This document shows, piece by piece, positions 47,905 through 57,477 of a DNA stretch of 64,000 bases (the first letter of the stretch is position 1; the number at the start of each line of letters is the position of its first letter). Source of the DNA: FEN-1219 sp963810755 (GTDB lineage: Bacteria; Pseudomonadota; Gammaproteobacteria; Steroidobacterales; Rariloculaceae); the NCBI GenBank assembly GCA_963810755.1, contig CAWEOP010000009.1, positions 310,001 through 374,000 of the forward strand, given 5' to 3'. The notes beneath the pieces are model-generated. The model was given only the letters and a program-made list of their open reading frames with translations. It was not told the origin of the DNA and made no database searches. The position numbers were made by a program, and so were the translations under genes.

Positions 47905-49218
47905 ATGGACCTAGACACGTTTTATTTGGCGCTCCTCGCGTCGCCTCTGCTGCTGATCTGGCTGCTCTACGCACGCAAGCGATGGCGCCAACAGCAAAGA
48001 GACGTCGAGACCTTGGAGGACAATCGAGCCGCCGGATTGACCGATCCGGCCTCCCTGCATCCCGTCATCGACACGACGAAGTGCATCGGCTGCGGCTCGT
48101 GCATCAACGCATGTCCCGAGATGCCCACGCATCAAGTGCTCGGAATGGTCAGGCGCAAGGCGACGTTGGTCTCGCCGACGGAATGCATCGGCCACGGAGC
48201 GTGCAAGGCCGTCTGCCCGGTCGACGCGATTACGCTCGTGTTCGGCACCGAGCGCCGCGGCGTGGACATTCCGAACGTCAAGCCCGACTTCGAGTCGAAC
48301 GTACCGGGCATCTTCATCGCGGGTGAGCTCGGCGGGATGGGGCTGATCCGCAACGCGATCGAGCAAGGCCGCCAAGCGATGGAGTCGATCGTCAAGAAGC
48401 TCGGCAAGCCGGGCCGTGCCATCGACGTCGTGATCGTCGGCGCGGGTCCGTCCGGCATCGCGGCCACGCTGGCCGCTAAAGAGCGCGGCTTCCGCTATCT
48501 GACGCTCGAGCAAGACTCGCTCGGTGGAACCGTGGCGAGCTTCCCACGCCGCAAGCTCGTGATGACCGCGCCGGCCACGTTGCCGCTCGTCGGCAAGGTG
48601 AGGTTCACGGAGACGACGAAAGAAGCGCTGCTCGGCTTTTGGCAAAAGGTCGAGCGCGACACGCAGATCAAGATCAACTACGGAGAGCGCCTAGAGAAGG
48701 TCACGCGGCACGGCCCGGAGTTCGTAGTCGAGACGACGAAGGGCAAGTACACGGCGCGCGCGCTGCTGCTCGCGACGGGCCGGCGCGGAACGCCTCGCAA
48801 GCTCGGCGTGCCCGGCGAGGACTCGCCGAAGGTCACTTACCGCTTGCTCGACCCGGAGCAGTACCGCGATCAGCACGTCCTGATCGTCGGCGGCGGCGAT
48901 AGCGCGATCGAAAGCGCCGTCACGATCGGCGATCAGCCCGGCGCGAACGTGACCCTGTCGTACCGCTCCGCCGCGTTCGGCCGAGCGAAGAAGAAGAATC
49001 GCGAGCGGCTCGAGGCCGGCGAAAAATCGGGCCGCATCACCGTTCTGCTGGAATCGAACGTCAAATGCATCGGCGACGACTACGTCGAGCTCGAGCAGCG
49101 CGGCAAGCCGATCCGGATCCACAACGATGCCGTCATCGTGAACGCGGGCGGAATTCTCGCGACGCAGTTTCTCAAGGACGTCGGAATCGAGGTCGAGACG
49201 AAGTACGGAACGGCCTGA
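47905..49218 (+). CDS. Membrane-anchored 4Fe-4S/FAD NAD(P)-dependent oxidoreductase
   Basis: A 437-residue protein. An N-terminal helix (LALLASPLLLIWLLY) is followed by a ferredoxin domain with CIGCGSCINACP (C60, C63, C66, C70). The second cluster motif, CIGHGACKAVCP, has His97 where the second Cys is expected. Then NVPGIFIAGELGGMG (132-146), a piece that in thioredoxin-reductase-like enzymes is at the C-terminus, precedes the FAD Rossmann motif GAGPSG (179-184) and the NAD(P) motif GGGDSAIES (329-337). No CxxC redox pair is seen in the flavin domain. It probably takes electrons from NAD(P)H and feeds them to the b-type protein encoded across the divergent promoter. The frame is clean. Confidence 0.82.
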   Translation: MDLDTFYLALLASPLLLIWLLYARKRWRQQQRDVETLEDNRAAGLTDPASLHPVIDTTKCIGCGSCINACPEMPTHQVLGMVRRKATLVSPTECIGHGACKAVCPVDAITLVFGTERRGVDIPNVKPDFESNVPGIFIAGELGGMGLIRNAIEQGRQAMESIVKKLGKPGRAIDVVIVGAGPSGIAATLAAKERGFRYLTLEQDSLGGTVASFPRRKLVMTAPATLPLVGKVRFTETTKEALLGFWQKVERDTQIKINYGERLEKVTRHGPEFVVETTKGKYTARALLLATGRRGTPRKLGVPGEDSPKVTYRLLDPEQYRDQHVLIVGGGDSAIESAVTIGDQPGANVTLSYRSAAFGRAKKKNRERLEAGEKSGRITVLLESNVKCIGDDYVELEQRGKPIRIHNDAVIVNAGGILATQFLKDVGIEVETKYGTA

Positions 49219-49229
49219 GCGGCCCGTGG

Positions 49230-50833
49230 TCAGCGCGCCGGAACAGCGCCGCGCGCAGCCGCCAGAGTGATTGCGGATTCGGCTGCGCTCTCGGCGTAGT
49301 AGCGCACGAATCGCTGTGGCTCGGGGCTGTCGTAAGTCTCGAGGTTCTTGGCCCAACGGTAGCCGATCGACTGATAGAGCAGCGCGACCTCGATCTGGAG
49401 GCCTCGCGTCGGCCGCCCGGCAAGGCTCACCCGGTAGCTCACGCGGTCCCCGCCGCCCAAGAAGTCCTCGTCCGTCGCGGCGCCGCCTTGCACCGCGACC
49501 TCGGCGTCAGCCCGGCTCTTGTCGAAGCCTCGCGGCAGCAGGCGGTTGTCCTTGACGTAGCGCACTCCGCGGAGCAAGCCCGTCGTCACGCGCCCGTCGC
49601 GGTCTACCATGACGGATTCGTAGATTTGCACCTGATCCGGAGAGTCGATTGTCGTGCGGTGCGGCTCGAACGCGAACGGGTCCTCGTCGTTGTCGTTGCC
49701 GGCGATCGACCCGTCGGGACGCGGCGCCCCCGACTCGAACAGCGTCGCGCCGGCGTCGTCCGTGACTCGCAGGTGAACCCAAACGCGGCGCGCCGGGTAC
49801 GCCGTCGGCAGCTTGTGCCCCGTCGTGCTCTCGATGCGCACGGCGATGTCGAGCTCGGAGCCCGCGAGCCGCGCCGACTCGATCGCGATCGTCGCGGCCG
49901 CGGTACCGAGATAGGCTTTCGTCTCGCGCACGGCCGTATCGAGCTCCTGCGGCAGCGCCGCGGTACCGAGCTCGCCTCGGTACCTGTTCAGTATCCCGAG
50001 CATGAAAGCGTTGCCGCCACGAAACGTGTGCTGGGACAGGCGCGGCCGGGGCGTGCCGAGCACCGAGGAAATTGCCGTCTCCTCCGCGACCTCCGGCATG
50101 TGGCAGCTCTGGCAGCTGCGAGTCTCTCGATAGTCGCTGTGCAGCCACTCCTGATAAGGCACTTGCTCCGGGAGCTCGCCGATGGTCTCCCCGCGCTCGT
50201 CGAGCGCCATGGTGTAGAGCGTGTGGCACGTCGCGCACAGCTCGGACTGCTGTATGTGCGTCGACTCGGTCGGCACGAAGCGCGCGGCCGATCGCATCAC
50301 CGACTCGTGCGCCGAGTCGACCGAATGCGGGCCGTAGAGCACACGCGCGCCAAGCGCTTTGCCGCGCTCGATTTCGAAACCTCCGTCGAAGCTCGCGTGG
50401 CTGCCGAGATTCTCGGTGAGATCTGATGACACACGGTGCAGGAGACGCCGTCGAATGCCTCGCGATGAGCCGGCGCGCCGTAATCGATGTTTGCGAACAC
50501 GGCGCCGCTCGCACCTTTTGTCGCCGCATCGAAGCGCGCCATCGGCATGTGGCAAGTGGCGCATTTGTCCTCGATGGCGGCCTGCGCGGCCGGATGATCG
50601 GTGATTTCGCGCCGCACCGCCGCGTGCCAATACGGGTCGCGCGCCGAGTTCGCCATCATGGTCGCCCGCCAGTCGTAACCAATGGACACGTCCTCGCCGG
50701 CAGCCGTGTGCAGACCGCTGTGACACGCGATGCAGCGATCGGAGGTTACGAAGGTGTCCGACTTGCCGCTCTGGGTATCGGCATAGGCCGCAGTCGAGAA
50801 CGCGACGCAAATGAAAACGATTAACAACGGCAT
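49230..50833 (-). CDS. Exported pentahaem cytochrome c (c554-like), one frameshift
   Basis: About 534 residues. A signal peptide (PLLIVFICVAFSTAAYA) precedes five CxxCH motifs: CIACH, CATCH, CTVCH, then after a one-base loss near 50424 CATCH and CQSCH. The CHMP and CHQI contexts and the spread of motifs recall cytochrome c554 and related multihaem families. The second half is haem-free and beta-rich (TTGHKLPTAYPARRVWVHLRVTDDAG ... GDRVSYRVSLAGRP), as in many oxidoreductase-type cytochromes with a C-terminal immunoglobulin-like part. Convergent with the Fe-S/FAD gene (11 nt) and divergent from the cytochrome-barrel gene. Confidence 0.78.
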
Positions 50834-50868
50834 GATTTTCAAAGCTTTTTTACACGCGCTGCGGTCAC

Positions 50869-50874
50869 TATACT
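50869..50874 (+). promoter_or_regulatory. Possible -10 element TATACT
   Basis: TATACT stands out in the 48-bp gap between the divergent pentahaem and cytochrome-barrel genes. A T run (50846-50851) lies 17 nt upstream as a weak -35. The -10 ends 7 nt before ATG 50882, so transcription from it would give an almost leaderless message. Confidence 0.3.
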
Positions 50875-50881
50875 GCCGCGC

Positions 50882-52093
50882 ATGCTTTTCACAACCCGGA
50901 GCGCGGCGCGCCCGCGCACGCGCAGCGCCGCGGCGATTCGGTCGGCCGACCGTCTCGCGACTTCGCAAGGAAGCTCGTTACGCTTGGCACGCCGCGGCGC
51001 CGCACTCGCCGGTTTCGCCGCCGCACTGCTCGGCGTCGCGGCGCAAGCCCAATCGCCGGACGGACGATCCGTGTTCGAATCCGCTTGCGCGGCATGCCAC
51101 TCGAGCGACGGCCGCGGGCGCAGCTCGAGCGAGGTCGGATTCGATCTGCCGTTGCCGAACTTCGCCGATTGCGACTTCGCGTCGCGTGAGCCGAATAGCG
51201 ATTGGTCCGCGATCATCCATCGCGGCGGCCCGATTCGCGGCTTCGACCGAATGATGCCGGCGTTCGGCGGAGCGCTATCCGACGCCGAGATCGAGGCTGC
51301 GATCGAGCACCTACGCAAGTTCTGCACCGAGCCGCGCTGGCCGCGCGGCGAGCTCAACATGCCGCGCGCGTTGTTCACGGAAAAAGCGTTCCCCGAGGAC
51401 GAAGCCGTCATCACGACGACGGCCGTGACCGAAGGCCTCGATTCGCTGACTCACCAATTCGCCTGGGAGCAGCGGTTCGGGACGTTGAACCAGATCGAGA
51501 TCAGCGTGCCGATCACACGCGCCGACCTCGGCGATCCCGAGGGCTGGACGAGCGGCACGGGCGACCTCGCCGTCGGGGTCAAGCACACGCTCGCCCACGA
51601 TCTCGACCGCGGCTCGATCCTGGCCGTCGGCGGCGAGCTCGTGCTGCCGACCGGCGACGAGGCGAAGGGATTCGGCAAGGGCACGACGGTCCTCGAAGCG
51701 TCCGTCATGTACGACAAGCTGCTCGCGCACGACTCGTTCATTCAAGTCCAAGGCATCTTCGAGTCGCCGAGCGACTCGGCGTTCGAAGACGAGCTGACCG
51801 TTCGCGCGGCGCTCGGCCGCACCTGGACCACTGACGGCAGCTTCGGCCGAGCGTGGACGCCGATGGTGGAGATCCTCGGCACGCGGGAGCTCGAGGGCGG
51901 CGCCGACACGGACTGGGATGTCGTCCCGCAGTTCCAAGTCACGCTCAACGCGCGGCAGCACGTGATGGCCGCGGCGGGGCTCCGGATTCCGGTGACCGAC
52001 AGCGGCCCACGCGCGACCGAGCTCGTCTTTTACCTCCTGTGGGACTGGTACGACGGCGGCGTGCTCGAAGGCTGGCACGCGCCCGAGCCCTGA
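50882..52093 (+). CDS. Monohaem cytochrome c fused to a transporter-like outer-membrane beta barrel
   Basis: A 403-residue single frame. The N-terminus is long and basic, with a hydrophobic core at about 38-56 (GAALAGFAAALLGVAAQAQ). Residues 58-135 are a small class I cytochrome c: SACAACHSSDGRGR (C69, C72, H73) and RMMPAFGGALSD with the likely axial Met. From about 150 to the end the chain has alternating amphipathic strands of an outer-membrane barrel (TTTAVTEGLDSLTHQFAWEQRF, GDLAVGVKHTLAH, ILAVGGELVLPTGDE, ATELVFYLLWDWY). A cytochrome plugged into or tethered to a barrel could move electrons across the outer membrane. A start nearer the hydrophobic core cannot be excluded. Confidence 0.75.
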   Translation: MLFTTRSAARPRTRSAAAIRSADRLATSQGSSLRLARRGAALAGFAAALLGVAAQAQSPDGRSVFESACAACHSSDGRGRSSSEVGFDLPLPNFADCDFASREPNSDWSAIIHRGGPIRGFDRMMPAFGGALSDAEIEAAIEHLRKFCTEPRWPRGELNMPRALFTEKAFPEDEAVITTTAVTEGLDSLTHQFAWEQRFGTLNQIEISVPITRADLGDPEGWTSGTGDLAVGVKHTLAHDLDRGSILAVGGELVLPTGDEAKGFGKGTTVLEASVMYDKLLAHDSFIQVQGIFESPSDSAFEDELTVRAALGRTWTTDGSFGRAWTPMVEILGTRELEGGADTDWDVVPQFQVTLNARQHVMAAAGLRIPVTDSGPRATELVFYLLWDWYDGGVLEGWHAPEP

Positions 52094-52191
52094 GTTTCTC
52101 GTATTCAGACGCCATTCAGCTCTGTTGCGCTAACGTCCCCTCCGAGATGGAGGAATCCGCTCCCGAAACGCGGATCCGGATGGAGGGGCAC

Positions 52192-53833
52192 ATGGCTACT
52201 AGAAGCATCGCAGTGGGCATGATCGGATCGTCGGCACGGGCCGCGCTGTGGCTCGCGCTCTGGGCGTTGATGCTCGGCGCGGCCGTCGCGACCCGCCATT
52301 CGTTCGCGCAGCAGCCGGCCACGGTGCCACCGGCGGCGGATGCCGCCACCATCCTATCGGCAGATGCGCTCGCCGACGTCGTCGGCCCGATCGCTCTTTA
52401 TCCGGACGACCTCGTCGCGATCGTGCTGCCCGCGTCTACTTATCCGCTCCAGGTCGTGCAGGCCGCCCGCTTTCTCGACGAGCGCGCGAAGAACCCGAGC
52501 TTGAAGCCGAGCGACGTTTGGGACGACTCGGTCGTCGCGCTGCTGAACTATCCCGAGGTCGTGAAGCTCATGAACGACGACCTCGACTGGACCTGGAAGC
52601 TCGGCGACGCGGTGATCAGCCAGCGCGCGGACGTGCTCGACGCGATCCAAGGATTTCGCGCGCGGGCCGCCGCCGCCGGCAACCTGCGCAGCGACGACCG
52701 CCAAGTCGTCGCAACCGACGACGGCGCAATCGCGATCAAACCCGCGGATCCGGAAGTGATCTACGTGCCGTACTACGAGCCCGAGCGCGTGGTCGTGTAC
52801 CAGAGCGCGCCCGTCTACCACTATTACCCGTACGCGTACCCCGTTTACTACTACCCGTACCCGTTACGGCTACGCGTTCAACTCGGGTTTCTTCTGGGGC
52901 GTGACGAGCGCGTATCTGATCGGCTGGAACACGCACTACGTCAACGTTTACCACTGCGGCTACTACGGCCATCCGTATTACGGCCATCAATACAACAACG
53001 CGTACTACGTCCGTCACGACGCGAACGTGAGCGTGAGCCGCGGCAGCTACGTTTGGGAGCCGCACTACCGGAGCGGTGGGCAACCGTTCACGCGCAGCAA
53101 CGGCCAGCGTGTCGTCGGCACGCGCGGCGACCAAAGCGCCGGCGCGTCGCAGGGCAGCTATCGCGGCGGCGCCGTGAGTCGCTCGGGCGGTCAGCAGCAG
53201 CATCAGCCGCTCGATCCGAGCGCCGCGGCGAGCCGTGACCGCGCAGTGCCTGGCGTAAGCCCGCGCGCCGACGGCAGCAGCGGAACGTATCGTTCGAGCG
53301 GCTCGAGCAATACCGCTCGCACGATCCCGCAGCGCGACGGCGGCACTCTAGGCGGCACGGCGCCGAGCGGCCGCCAGCAGAATCAGCCGATCCGCAATCG
53401 CGACCCCGGTCAGTCGTATCGATCCGTGGCGCCCGCGATTACGGAACCGCAGGTGCGCGAGGCCGCGCCGCAGCAAGGAAACGCGCCCGCGGCACGCACG
53501 CCGGGGCAGTACCGCTCGAGCGGCGGAATGTCGCAGGCAATGCGGCAGCCCCAATCTCGAATGGCGGCTCCGCCGGCTCGAGTCGCGCCGCCGGCGGCAG
53601 AACGCAGCAGCGCCCCGCCCCGCAGCGGCAACGGCGGGGGCAGCGTCTATCGCAGCGAACGGGCTGCGCCGCCGCAGGCGCAGAGCGACAACTCCAGCTC
53701 CGCGGGCGGGGGCTATTCCGGCGGCAACAGCGGTGCGGCACCCTCGTATCGCGGCGGCGGTGGCGGCGGCGAAAGCCGCTCCAGTGGCGGCGGCGGCCGG
53801 CAGACGCATCAACCGGTTCGCGGCGAGCGCTGA
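52192..53833 (+). CDS. DUF3300 domain protein, one frameshift
   Basis: About 547 residues. From ATG 52192 (GGAGGGG upstream) a signal peptide leads into DUF3300: DVVGPIALYPDDLVAIVLPASTYP, VVQAARFL, WDDSVVALLNYPEVVKLMNDDLDWTWKLG and PEVIYVPYYEPERVVVY. A Tyr/Pro/His-rich strip follows (YHYYPYAYPVYYYPYP), then after one inserted base near 52870 GYAFNSGFFWGVTSAYLIGWN. A long low-complexity tail rich in Gly, Ser, Arg and Gln ends at TGA 53833. DUF3300 proteins are exported and of unknown role; the disordered tail may lie at the cell surface. Confidence 0.8.
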
Positions 53834-53935
53834 ACGGATCGCTGATCTCTGTTGAGAATGCCGCGCGGCGCGGGCGCGCTGACTGCGGCGGAGTGAGGCT
53901 CGCGTCCGCACACCTCGTCAGCCACGCGTCACGTG

Positions 53936-56754
53936 TCAGCCGTACGCGCCGACGTGCAGCGCGATCAGCGCGCTGAGCTCGAGCGTGAGTGCGTAGGCCC
54001 GCTCGATCGGGTCGAAGATCTGCGCGTGCTCCGCCGCGTATCCCGACGGCGTCTTGCGCACGTACGTGTCGCGCTCCGCGTAGACCTCGGTGTCGTCGGC
54101 CGGCTCGGCGGCGGGAAAGATCTTGCGCAGCGTCGCCACCGTCTCCGGCACGTCGAGATAGAGCAGCCGCTCGATGAGCTCGCCGAGCGAGATCTCGAGC
54201 CGCGAGCTGAACTGCGGGATCTCCATCGCCTTCAAGTAGATCAAGTGGATCAACGCGAGCCGCAGCGTGTGCAAGCCGCGTGAGCGCGTCGGCCGACGAC
54301 CATCCGCCTCCGCCCATCTGGCGTTGCTCGAGCACGTCGTCGAGCTCGGCCGCGTCGCGGCGCATGCGCCGGACGAACCTCGCCATTACATCGTAGTCGA
54401 ACGCGTCTCCGAGCACTTGCGACATGCGGCGCAGCACGCGGTTCCAGCCGCGGTCGAGCGATTGGCTCGTGCGGTCGAGCCAGTAGTTCGCGTTCATGAG
54501 CTGCACGTACGCTTCGAACATCGTGACGTCGGACCGCTCGCGCGCCGTGAGCGCCAGCGACAGCACACGCTCGAGCCGTTCGGAGCCGTCGAGCACCGCG
54601 AGGAACGTCTCCGGCGACTGCTCGGTCGCGTGGCCGAGCCCCGCGAAACTGTTCACGAGGTAGCCGAGCTGATGCAGGATCGCGTTGTTCGGGATTGCGC
54701 GCAGCTCGGCGATGCTCTCGATACCCGAGCCGCGAACGCGCCGCCCGATTGACGCTTCATCGGCGCGCGAGCCCGTCGGATACAGCATGCTGCGGCCGAG
54801 CGTGTTGATCAGCGCGAGGTACCCGCGGTGCCTTCCGAGCCGCTCCTGGTAGTCCTTGAGCGTGAGGAAGAAATCGAGGCCCCAGCCGCTGTGCGAGTAG
54901 AGCGCGTCGGCCTGGTCTCGGCGCGGCCGGGTGAGTCGCGCGCTCAGCGAGGTCGGTCGCGACCGCGAACGCCGTGCGCTCGGACGCGAACCACAGGTAC
55001 CCTTCCCCGCCCTGGAAGCTCACCTCGTGCTTGTGCGGCGTCGCGAGCTCGTTCAGTCGCTTGCGCACTTCGCGTCGAGTGCGTGTACAGGAACCGGTCC
55101 GCGAGGCTGCGCGGATGTGCCCCGCGGCCGATCGACTCACCGTGCGTGTCGAAGAACAGGAGCTGCGCGTCGCCGAAGCCCGCGCTGCTGCCATAGCCGG
55201 ATCAGCCGCAGCTTGAAGCGCTCGATCGCGAGCGAAGCGGCCGGCTGCCCGATGTAGCGGCCCGAGTCCGAGAAGCCGAGCTGGATGCAGAACCGCGCCT
55301 GCGAGCGGATGTAGCTCGCGGAAGTGCGGGTTGTCGAGCAGCTCGCTGATCACGCGGTCGCCGTGATGCAGCCCGTCCGCAGTCTCGAACAGCGGCGAGA
55401 TCTCGACGTGACGCTCGACGCCGAACAGCTTCGCGTAGTAAAGCGCCGCGAGCAGCGTGAACGGAGTGTCGGACTCCGCGATCAGCAGCCGGATCGGCGA
55501 CGCGGCCGTCGAAGTGCTTCTGGAATTGCGCCGCGAGCATGAACACGCGCTTCGCGGTGGTCTGCTCGTGCGCGACCGTGCCGTAGTGCACGTTCACGGG
55601 TATCACGCCGTCTAGCAGCCGCGTGACCTCGGCGAGAAAGTGGCGGCGCGACGGGCTCTGGCCCGGCGCCGCGCTGAGCGCGATGTCGGGCCGGATCGCG
55701 TTGTGGAGCTGCACCGAGTTCAGCCGGAAATGCAGCCGCGCGAGCCCGAGCCCGATCGTCTCCCACTCCGCTCGGAACACGAGCAGGTCGCGGCACAGCC
55801 CGGCGCTGAGCTCCCCGCCGAGCAGCGCCTCGAGGCGAGCCGTCGATCGCGCCGATCGCGTCCTGCTTCAGCGTGCGCTTCTCGAGCGCGAGCCGGTTGA
55901 GCTGGCCGAGCCGAATCGAGTCCTCGGCTTCGCGCGCCGAGCGCCTCGAGGCCGATCTTGAAGCACTCCGTGAACGCGCCGAGGCTGCGCGCGATCGTGT
56001 CGAACGACTCCACCAGCCCAGGCGAGTGGTCCGCGTGGCGCTCGCGCATGTCGCGCAGGCTCGTCGCACAGCTCCTCGAGGCCCGCGAGCGCGAGCTGAT
56101 ACCGGCAACTCAAGCTCCGGCTCCAGCCGATGTCGGTGCGGCCGTCGAGGTCGAAGCCGACCCAGGTCGCGACCGTGAAGAACCGCGGCTTGAGGCGACG
56201 GTAGTCGCGCGGGTAGAGCTCCGCGCCCGTGTCGATCACCACGCGCAGCATGCGCCGCATCGCTTTGCGCAGGTTGCGGATCGCGATCGCGGACGAATCG
56301 GCTTCTTCTTCGAGCGTGGGCGGCGCCTCGCGGCGCACCGTCACGCGCCGCCCGAGCGGCGGCGCCGCGCCGTTCGGCCGCGCGTTCACGGAGCCGGCAC
56401 GCATGAGCGCCGAGCGCGACTTCGTTCGCGTCGGGCGACAGCGCGAACGTGGGGTGCGCCGTGAACACGATGCCGGCGAGCTCGGTGCCGACGCGCTGCT
56501 GGAATCGCTCGAAGTCGATCAACCCGCGCTCGTCGTGCGCGAGCGCGCCGATGAGCCTCTCGAGGCGCGCCTCGTTGTCCTGCTCCTTGTGAAACGTCAC
56601 CTGCCGCAGCAACGCCGTCGACGCGCGCCTGCAGCGCCGGCACGCTCGCGTCGGCGATCTGCTTCGCGATGTCGTCGAGCGTGAGCCGGCCGTGAAGCAG
56701 CTGGAAAACGATGCTCCACGCCTTGTCGAGATGATTGTCGCGCGGCGCGAGCAT
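53936..56754 (-). pseudogene. Divergent phosphoenolpyruvate carboxylase-like enzyme, many frameshifts
   Basis: About 930 residues when joined. It resembles PEPC throughout but in altered form: TAHPTFAL near residue 115 for the usual TAHPTE, VATWVGFDLDGRTDIGW where PEPC has the GGDRDGNP loop, LFETADGLHHGD, GFSDSGRYIGQPAASLAIE, FFDTHGESIGRGAHP and FQGGEGYLWF. The C-terminus (HVGAYG) is not the common NTG. PEPC makes oxaloacetate from PEP and bicarbonate; whether this variant does is not proven. The frame changes at least eight times (near 56610, 56400, 56045, 55940, 55840, 55500, 55330, 55190 and later). The changes up to about 55330 go in the same direction, as single insertions would give. 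The last segment starts near 54270 and stops at 53936. It follows eda by 9 nt. Confidence 0.65.
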
Positions 56755-56763
56755 CGCAATGCC

Positions 56764-57463
56764 TCAGCCGCGCGGCCCGCCGAGCGCCGCGCCACCGTTG
56801 GCGCGCCCAGCGCCGCCGCGCGGCGCGCGAGCTCTGCAATCGCGTTCCAGTCTTGCTTGGCGAGCAGCGCGCTCGTCGCGAGCCAGCTGCCGCCGACGCA
56901 CGGCACGCACGGCAGCTTCAGGTAGTCGGGCGCGCTTGCTTCGCTGATGCCGCCCGTCGGACAAAACTCGAGGCCGGGGAAGACGGCCGCGAACGCGCCG
57001 AGGGCTGCGAGGCCGCCCGCGGGAACGGCCGGGAAGAACTTCACGGCCTTCGCTGCCGCGACGCACGAGATGCGCGATCTCGCTCGCGGTCTGCGCACCG
57101 GACAGATACGGGATCCTGCAGGCTCGCGGCGACTTCCTGGACGGCGTCCGCGATGCCCGGCGAGACGATGAACTCCGCCCCCGCGCTCGCCGCCTGCATG
57201 GTCTGCTGCGCCGTCCACAGCGTGCCGGCCCCCACGGTCATGTCGGGCACGCCGCGCCGGATCGCTTCGATCGCGGCGAGCGCCACGTCGGAGCGCAGCG
57301 TGACCTCGATCACGGGAATGCCGCCGGCGACCAGCGCTTCGGCGAGCGGCACGGCGTCGGCGAGCCGAGTGATCGTCGCGACCGGTATCACGGGCGCGAG
57401 CGCGAGCACGGCGTGGATGTCGGTGAGATCCGTGATAGGGGCACTCGGGGCTTCGGCGACCAT
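56764..57463 (-). pseudogene. eda: KDPG aldolase Eda, frameshifted
   Basis: 2-keto-3-deoxy-6-phosphogluconate aldolase, last step of the Entner-Doudoroff pathway (KDPG to pyruvate and glyceraldehyde-3-phosphate). Marks are APVIPVATITRLADAVPLAEAL, IPVIEVTLRSDVAL, VGAGTLWTAQQ, AEFIVSPG, the Schiff-base lysine in AVKFFPAVPAGG, and FCPTGGISEASAPDYLKLPCVPCVGGSWL. Single inserted bases near 57112 and 57062 split the middle, and another change near 56780 leads to the stop at 56764. I start at ATG 57463; ATG 57481, overlapping the edd stop, is possible. Confidence 0.85.
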
Positions 57464-57477
57464 CGTATTACGGCTCC

